A stretch of 64,000 nt of DNA from Guadua angustifolia (lineage: Eukaryota; Streptophyta; Magnoliopsida; Poales; Poaceae): positions 80,580,437 through 80,644,436 of the forward strand of contig CM070500.1 in the NCBI GenBank assembly GCA_036346375.1, in the 5' to 3' direction. Below the pieces are notes generated by a model, which searched no databases, was not told the origin of the DNA, and saw only the letters and a list, made by a program, of their open reading frames with translations. Shown piece after piece: positions 58,361 to 64,000 of the stretch (position 1 is the stretch's first letter; each line of letters starts with the position of its first letter). The translations under genes were made by a program, and so were the position numbers.

Positions 58361-59279
58361 TTCATCGTTTTAATGATTCTGAAATGCTAAAAGTCAAACC
58401 CATAGAAGGTTGCAGATTATGAATTTCTGGTTAGTGGTCAATGCAAAAGGGTAATTACATTTTGGATTGATTACAATGGAAAGCCATCTCTGACTTTCAC
58501 CGGCCGAATCACCACAACTGGTTGGTAGTAGGTTGGTAGAGTTGTTACCAAACAAACATCTGCTTTGCTCACGGTCACGGGCAACCAAACGTCGGAATCT
58601 GCCTGCCGCCGCAGCGTCCGCGTCTGCGTCTGCGAGCATTCATTTCCCTCTGCCGTTCGCTGGACGTTTCCGGCTCGCTCTGCTTGCAGACTGCTTCTGC
58701 TGCAGCTACGTCTGCTTTGCTTCTGTTTACATGTAGGTCTCTGTGTAGCATCTTGTATCTTGTCACCGTGGATGCTACGGTCTGGGTCGTGCTGGGTTTT
58801 GCAGCCCACTTACATGATCCACACCAATCAACCAACCCACAGGTGGATTTTGGGGGGGGGGGGGGGACCATTGGTTGGGGCTGCCAAATATCCGAACCAA
58901 AATTTGGTCATGAAAAAAATTATTGCAGATTCTGTCAACCGTGAAATGTCGAGGCCAACCGGTTTGGTAGATACATGGAGACGCTAATTTGGGTTGTTGT
59001 GAACCGGGTTAGATAAAAAAGATCAAGTCTAAAACTTTTAATGGACGTGTCATCGTTTGAGGAACCTGTCCCCCGAAAGAATTGTTGAATTAGTTCATAG
59101 TTCATTCTCAGTTGTTCTAGGAGAGTGAATTAGCAACTCCAATTTATCAAAAATGTCTCACAAATCCTCAGCTTTCATACTTGATATTTATTACTAATGT
59201 CATAACAATTTTTGAAACGAGTAACTTAAGCCCTAGTAAAAGGCAACTCTTTGAATCCCCTCTTTAAGGCTTTTTTTTT
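58361..59279. other. Intergenic stretch without a supported gene
   Basis: Contains short frames on both strands around 58500-58990 without a domain, and a 15-base G run (58852-58866) that may be length-variable or miscalled. Confidence 0.5.
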
Positions 59280-59648
59280 GTGAAAATTGACATCTTTTCC
59301 CACTCGTTGTATTTGAAGGAGGTGAAGATGACGGCAAAGGCAGTCGATTATGGAATGGACAAGATACAACGTATCATCCAGAGCATAGCAAGATACTGTG
59401 ATGGTTCTGCGGCTTGGAAGTCTTTCAGATCCCTACCTAAAAGTCTTTCAACATATGGTTCCTTTTTATATAAGAAATGTGACAGGTACATGCTAGAACG
59501 TGTACTTCTAAAGCATACTTGGAGTGTTTATCTAGTTTTGGGTAATAAAATAGACTATCGATGTGACTCAATAAACATTAAAGGCGGTGAATATGTGATA
59601 TCCAGGTTATGGCTAGGGGAGATTTATGAGGATCTTGGCATCTCGTGA
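59280..59648 (+). CDS. Hypothetical small ORF, doubtful
   Basis: A 122-codon frame, with an internal ATG at 59328 that may be a better start (MTAKAVDYGMDKIQRIIQSI). The composition is protein-like (K, Y, W, L spread evenly), unlike the shadows in GC-rich leaders nearby, but I recognise no family, TATA box or splice sites. It could be a relic exon. It lies 1.2 kb downstream of the EMF1/HAP8-like gene in the same orientation. Confidence 0.2.
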   Translation: MKIDIFSHSLYLKEVKMTAKAVDYGMDKIQRIIQSIARYCDGSAAWKSFRSLPKSLSTYGSFLYKKCDRYMLERVLLKHTWSVYLVLGNKIDYRCDSINIKGGEYVISRLWLGEIYEDLGIS

Positions 59649-59801
59649 TATTCCATTATGGCAGGAAACAATTTAATCTGTTGGGGTCGAAAAAAAAAAC
59701 TGTCGTTCCAAACAGGTCTAAATGATTTAATATATCATCTCGCTCGTCAAAATTAAATTACAGAACCTAAACAAGAGAAGGAAAAAAAATAAACTAATTA
59801 A

Positions 59802-59898
59802 GGAGGTGTTTCGATTAGAGGTATTTCATTGGAATAGTTTAAATTTGAACTAAATTCCAATTACCTTATAAGAAATTAACACTCATCCAAACAGGGCC
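59802..59898. mobile_element. Small Tourist-like MITE
   Basis: 97 bp with imperfect inverted ends (GGAGGTGTTTCGATTAGAG and CTCATCCAAACAGGGCC), flanked by TAA (59799-59801 and 59899-59901). Confidence 0.55.
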
Positions 59899-59950
59899 TA
59901 AATGACCGAGTGTTTGACACAGTTTGGGTGTGGACAACCTCCATCATTTA

Positions 59951-60033
59951 GCCTCGTTTGGAATACAGGAATTTCCTCGAGTTCATGTATGGATTGAACC
60001 GTTTCTTTAACATTCTTGCATTCCAAACAGGCC
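59951..60033. mobile_element. 83 bp palindromic MITE candidate
   Basis: The inverted ends GCCTCGTTTGGAATACA and TGCATTCCAAACAGGCC match at 14 of 17 positions. No clear target duplication. Confidence 0.4.
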
Positions 60034-61162
60034 ATACATGCTAGGTTTAAGCCCAGCTAATATTCTTCTAAAACAATATTGAATTCACTGATCAAATCCT
60101 AGACTTTGTACTGATTCTGGTGGCCAGCGATTTAGCTAAGCACATGGTCTATTGGAACGCAATTTCTCCGTCTAAAAACAATTGATTGTGAATGCGCATC
60201 CTTTAGACAATGCAAGTACATGTGCAGAGACGTGATACAAATAAGACCACCCTGTACAACGCATTTGTTTTGTGGTTAAAGGCCATAGTTTTGAGTCACA
60301 CTAATCGCACCTCATGTGGTTTATTTCATAGATTTACATGGTTTGATCCTCTGAACTCTTGGTTGTTGAGTCGTAATTAAAAAAGATAATCGTGTAAATC
60401 AACCACGGCGCCACTTCCAAAACACACAGAGGAAAGGAATTTGTACGGGAGACTTGCTTGTCAAATAGGACAATTACGTACATAATATGGTTTTATTGAG
60501 AGGTTTCAACCTTTCGCACGAATCAGGAAAGGAAGTAATTGGCCACGATCTTCTCCACTCATAGCTTCGAGACACGTCAAAATATTCCTTTTTGTTGCGT
60601 TTCCGTTCAAACCTATGAAATACACGCATTAGTACACACCAGCTTGCAATCTATACTACTTTCGACTTTCAGGCCTAATTTTATGCAGAAAGCTATTCAT
60701 TTAATTTCACCGCGCCAACTTCTTTCCAGGCTCAGTTCTCTTTTCTTATCCGTAACCAGCACCTTGCATCGTGTACGTAGTCAAGATTAATTTCACTGTA
60801 TGAATTCTTCTGGTGAATGTATGGTATAAGAACATATATAATAGTAGAAACGATTATCGTCTATGTACAAAACTAAGAATACTTCTACAATAGATGTCAT
60901 CTTAAGACTATCTCTATAAGATTATCTACAATCTTTTAATTATAGTATGAAAAAGTATTTATTATAGATAATAAACTTACGTAATAATGTTTTATGCTGT
61001 TTATATGCTCCTCCTTCTCTCTCTTCCAAATCAGCAAAAATCTTACGTAGCATTGTACATGTCTAAAAAAACTGATCGATATTACACTAATTAATCTAAC
61101 CTGAGTTGTGCCTAATCTTTGATGAGTTATAAACGTAGAGATTCAGTGGTAAGTGGCAACAA

Positions 61163-61165
<3 letters not shown>
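60034..61165. other. AT-rich intergenic DNA
   Basis: No supported gene or clear repeat on either strand. The frame at 60539-60790 has no domain. Confidence 0.4.

Positions 61166-61205
<40 letters not shown>
61166..61205. repeat. (TA)n microsatellite
   Basis: About 18 uninterrupted TA units. Any frame across it on the minus strand (poly Ile-Tyr) is an artefact. Confidence 0.95.
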
Positions 61206-61208
<3 letters not shown>

Positions 61209-61555
61209 GAAAAATATCTTTTACTCCCGGAGTAATTACTCCCATCTCTGAAATACCACCTAAACGAACTTGAAATACTCCTTTATCACTTTGGGTACAC
61301 TCATACACTAATTATAAGATACTCCAATGTGAGCTGCATGAAAAATTTGCAAGGGAGTCCATGATTTTTAGCGTTTTTTGCAAATACCTTCATATACGCG
61401 CATAAAAAGGAGTATGTCTAAAAAAATACGCATACCACCGTACCTCTGAAAAAATGTACATACTACCTAGATGATCTTATATACTCGTATACTACGCGTA
61501 CATATCCTCCGTCGCACGAGATACCCCATACGTTGCGAGATACGATATAGGGAGT
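61206..61555. mobile_element. Possible Micron-like insertion between TA microsatellites
   Basis: About 350 bp lying between two (TA)n tracts, with ACTCC-rich sequence on the left (ACTCCCGGAGTAATTACTCC) and GGGAGTAATAATAA on the right. Rice Micron elements are known to lie between TA repeats. Family identity was not checked. Confidence 0.3.
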
Positions 61556-61567
61556 AATAATAATAAT

Positions 61568-61598
<31 letters not shown>

Positions 61599-61600
61599 GG
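61556..61600. repeat. (TAA)n(TA)n microsatellite
   Basis: Six TAA units run into about twelve TA units. Confidence 0.95.
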
Positions 61601-63027
61601 CACATTATTGGAAAGTATTTTTAGAACCTCGATGTAAATTTTGGTACCTTACAAGGATAGTGAAAGTTCTCATATAATAGATGTTCCTTGTTCCTAGTCA
61701 AAGAAATATTGGAGATGCTAGCAAGGACTCAATTTATACTCCCTAACAATTTCAAACATAAGCATGAGTGTTGATTTTACTGAAATTGCTGAATCTGAAA
61801 GTACTCATTCCTTCAGGCAGGTCTGCTCCCTTACACTGATAGAACCTCATCTTTTAAACACATGCCAAATTACAAATACGAACCTAAATTTCATCACGTA
61901 TACCTGTCGACAAGAGGCGTGCACGGCTAGCACAATCGTTTTGAGAAGACAGGCACGCTGTCCTCCGATGCATGGACAAGCCAGAGACACGAGTAGTTCT
62001 CATACTTGCCAACAAATGGCTGCCAGCTCATGCAGTCGCCGTGGTCATTTGCTGTTCTTACTCCTCCTGGCAGGCCTATGTCATCACCGGATTCTCTCGG
62101 ATTCCCTTCCCCGATCTCCAATCCCGGTGTCGCAAACCGGATCAAGAATCTAACCACACACCGCCCACGATCCCCAGGGGAAGCAATACGCAACCCTGAC
62201 ATATATTCACTCTGAAGTCACAAGATACGTATACACATCTTGCAAGAGCCAACGGGCTACAGCAAGTGCTACTACTACTGTACAAGTAAGTCGATACCTC
62301 AAGAAGAAGACGAACTGCTGCACACTGTTACATTGCCATAGGATGCAATGGGCCACCTGAATTTCTGCCCTTTGTTGCTGCAAGGAAGAGGAGGGGGGTT
62401 AAAGTGCGTGGCGGTGTGTGGTTCAAGTGGATGGAGTTGGGGGAGATCAAAGTGGAGGCCATGCAGGCTTTTGGCTCACATCAAGCTGAAAGGGAAAGGA
62501 AACAAACATTGCGTTGGACCACAGATGGATCGACCTCACATATCTCCGGGTCTCTGTCATATCTTGCATGCACCATGGCAGGCTGGCTCATTGCATTGCA
62601 TTCAACTTCGCCTTTAATAAATCGCCCATCTCAGCATGTCGACTTCCGTGCCGCCCCGCCGGCCGGTGCGGTCGTAACAGAAAGGCGCCGGTCGTGGTGT
62701 CTAACGGAGGCCGGCCGTGGCCGGTGATGCACGGATCGATCTTGATTTGTTGCTCCTGTTGCAACGGTGAATTATTCCATTGTTCAGCTTACTTGATCAG
62801 CTAGCTCTTTGAGACTTTCTCATAGTTCTGACTCGTTGACTTGGAAATTTTGCTTACATCGGTCATACTGCGCTGAAGCTGTCAATGTGAACTTGCGAAT
62901 TTTAGGCTGGATAAACACCCATGGCCCTGAGCCATAACTCACGGTGTTTTGGTCATTGCCGTGTGGGGAACGATGAGTTGCAGTCCATAGATTGCCCAAT
63001 GATCGCTGGTGCTAAACATTTGCCTAC
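61601..63027. other. Intergenic DNA, no supported gene
   Basis: Moderately GC-rich parts at 61900-62200 and 62400-62720 hold overlapping frames on both strands (for example 61764-62153 and 62404-62727 on +, 62202-61927 on -). None shows a domain, start context or splice pattern I can support. Transcribed non-coding or terminal-exon sequence is possible. Confidence 0.4.
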
Positions 63028-63327
63028 GGTCCTGTTTGTTTGATATTTTCACTGGCTTAAAAGCCAAAAAGCTAAAGACTAAACAAATGAATAGCTTTTT
63101 ATCTGGACTTTTCAAAAGCCACAAGCCTTCATATAACTAAAAGCCAAAAACCACTGGAGAGAGGCTTTTTTTGGCTTATTGATGGTTGGTTTTAGACTAA
63201 TAACATTAAAGTTAAATAAATTACATACCTCTATCATATACAAAAGCCATTAGTTTTTAACCTGTTCAAGCCAAAAGGTTGGTTTTAGGCCATTAGTCAA
63301 AAAGTCTAAGTCTAAACAAACAGGGCT
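63028..63327. mobile_element. MITE with CCTGTTTGTTT ends
   Basis: About 300 bp with inverted ends GGTCCTGTTTGTTTGATAT and CTAAACAAACAGGGC, and inner repeats AAAAGCCAAAAAGC. The target duplication is unclear, so hAT or PIF membership is open. Confidence 0.6.
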
Positions 63328-64000
63328 TACAAACTCTATGGAGGATTAATTCCAAATGTGACCGTACAGATGCTTTCAAATGCATGATGGTTAAGTGGAC
63401 GCAGTGGTGATCTTCTTGCTTAAGCATTTCTCAACTGGACCAAACATTTGTTATCTTTCTGGAAAAGCTGCAGCTCTTGCCAACTACCTGAACATTTCTT
63501 GTAGATAGTGTAGGGGGTACAACCTTACCTCAAATACTGAAGTATTGTCAGATTTGGGAATACTATTGTTTTCTATACAATTTAGTACTTCTGCAGTTTT
63601 GGCTATCCCAGCCCAGCTATATATTTGGGTGAAAATCAAACATTTGGTCAGGAGGTTAACCATGCCCCTGTCACAGCTTCAACCTGTGAGGGCAGTTGTG
63701 TGCTTAGGAAAGTGTCACATGTCAATATTATGCCAGTCCCTTTCAAACCAGCTTCACTATTGCTTAAGGGATGAAACTTCTAACAGATGATATAAAGATC
63801 TATTCCTTCATGTGGGAGCATCCTTTTAATGCTTCTGGAAAACAATAAATGCTCTCACCATGGCATCTTCTCCATAGCGTGTCCATTTGAGCCTCTCCCT
63901 TCATTTGCTGTGCCTGTGATGCATGCATTGCACTCTTCTTTCCACCCATAACGCCTTTGTTTAAAGTTTGATGGTTGTGTTCTCTGAACTTCTGCGTGTC
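63328..64000. other. Intergenic DNA to the window edge
   Basis: No supported gene. Short frames (for example 63545-63790) have no recognisable domain. Confidence 0.4.

Noticed and set aside
58852..58866. Run of 15 G
   Set aside because: A simple homopolymer whose length may be a sequencing artefact; no G-quadruplex role can be argued from it alone.
61927..62202. Minus-strand 91-codon ORF that reads somewhat like a plant C-terminal exon
   Set aside because: No family recognised, no upstream exon or splice acceptor that can be supported, and an opposite-strand frame is equally open.

Overview
This is nuclear DNA of a flowering plant, almost certainly a grass (Poaceae). The reasons are kilobase-long LTR-retrotransposon repeats nested inside each other, Tourist/PIF- and hAT-type MITEs, GC-rich exons beside AT-rich introns, and one intron-containing gene of a plant-specific nuclear protein family. 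I see no bacterial operons, CRISPR array, rRNA or tRNA genes. The species cannot be fixed from the sequence alone.

Layout. From 1 to about 49.1 kb the window is a transposon nest. (1) 1-3634 is the right end of a Tat-like Ty3/gypsy element (here D), with a decayed antisense extra ORF and a 3' LTR; it sits in the 5' LTR of element A. (2) Element A (3635-26272, interrupted) is a long-LTR element with an initiator-Met-type primer site and no gag-pol. (3) Element B (9999-26014, TSD GTAAT) belongs to the same family as A and sits in A's 3' LTR. (4) Element C (10535-17080, TSD AGTTG) is a non-autonomous LTR element with an 80-82 bp tandem array; it sits in B's 5' LTR. (5) 26.5-45.9 kb is a mosaic of two further LTR families (called E and F here) in both orientations. 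It contains a complete solo LTR of the A/B type (37769-41122, TSD TTTTG) and a Tourist-like MITE. (6) 46.15-48.28 kb is a tandem-repeat block with a Helitron-like right end, followed by a 594 bp PIF/Harbinger-type element.

The one well supported gene lies at 49766-58068 (+): three exons, 832 codons, encoding a nuclear EMF1/HAPLESS8-like protein. Its 5.7 kb second intron carries a 293 bp hAT MITE and a 1.6 kb hAT-type element with a second hAT-type element nested inside it; each has a perfect 8 bp target duplication. Diverged pieces of the gene's last exon lie upstream at about 26.3-28.0 kb and 46.0-48.5 kb, broken up by the transposons. This suggests that partial upstream duplicates of the gene were used as insertion targets.

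From 58.07 to 64.0 kb the sequence is the 3' flank of the gene and intergenic DNA with small MITEs and microsatellites. No further gene is convincingly supported there. The most interesting pattern is a shared GC-type splice-donor motif (AG/GCAAGT) inside all the long LTR families A/B, E and F. It is paired in A/B with a conserved pyrimidine-tract acceptor, which suggests that these LTRs carry a common leader-intron architecture.
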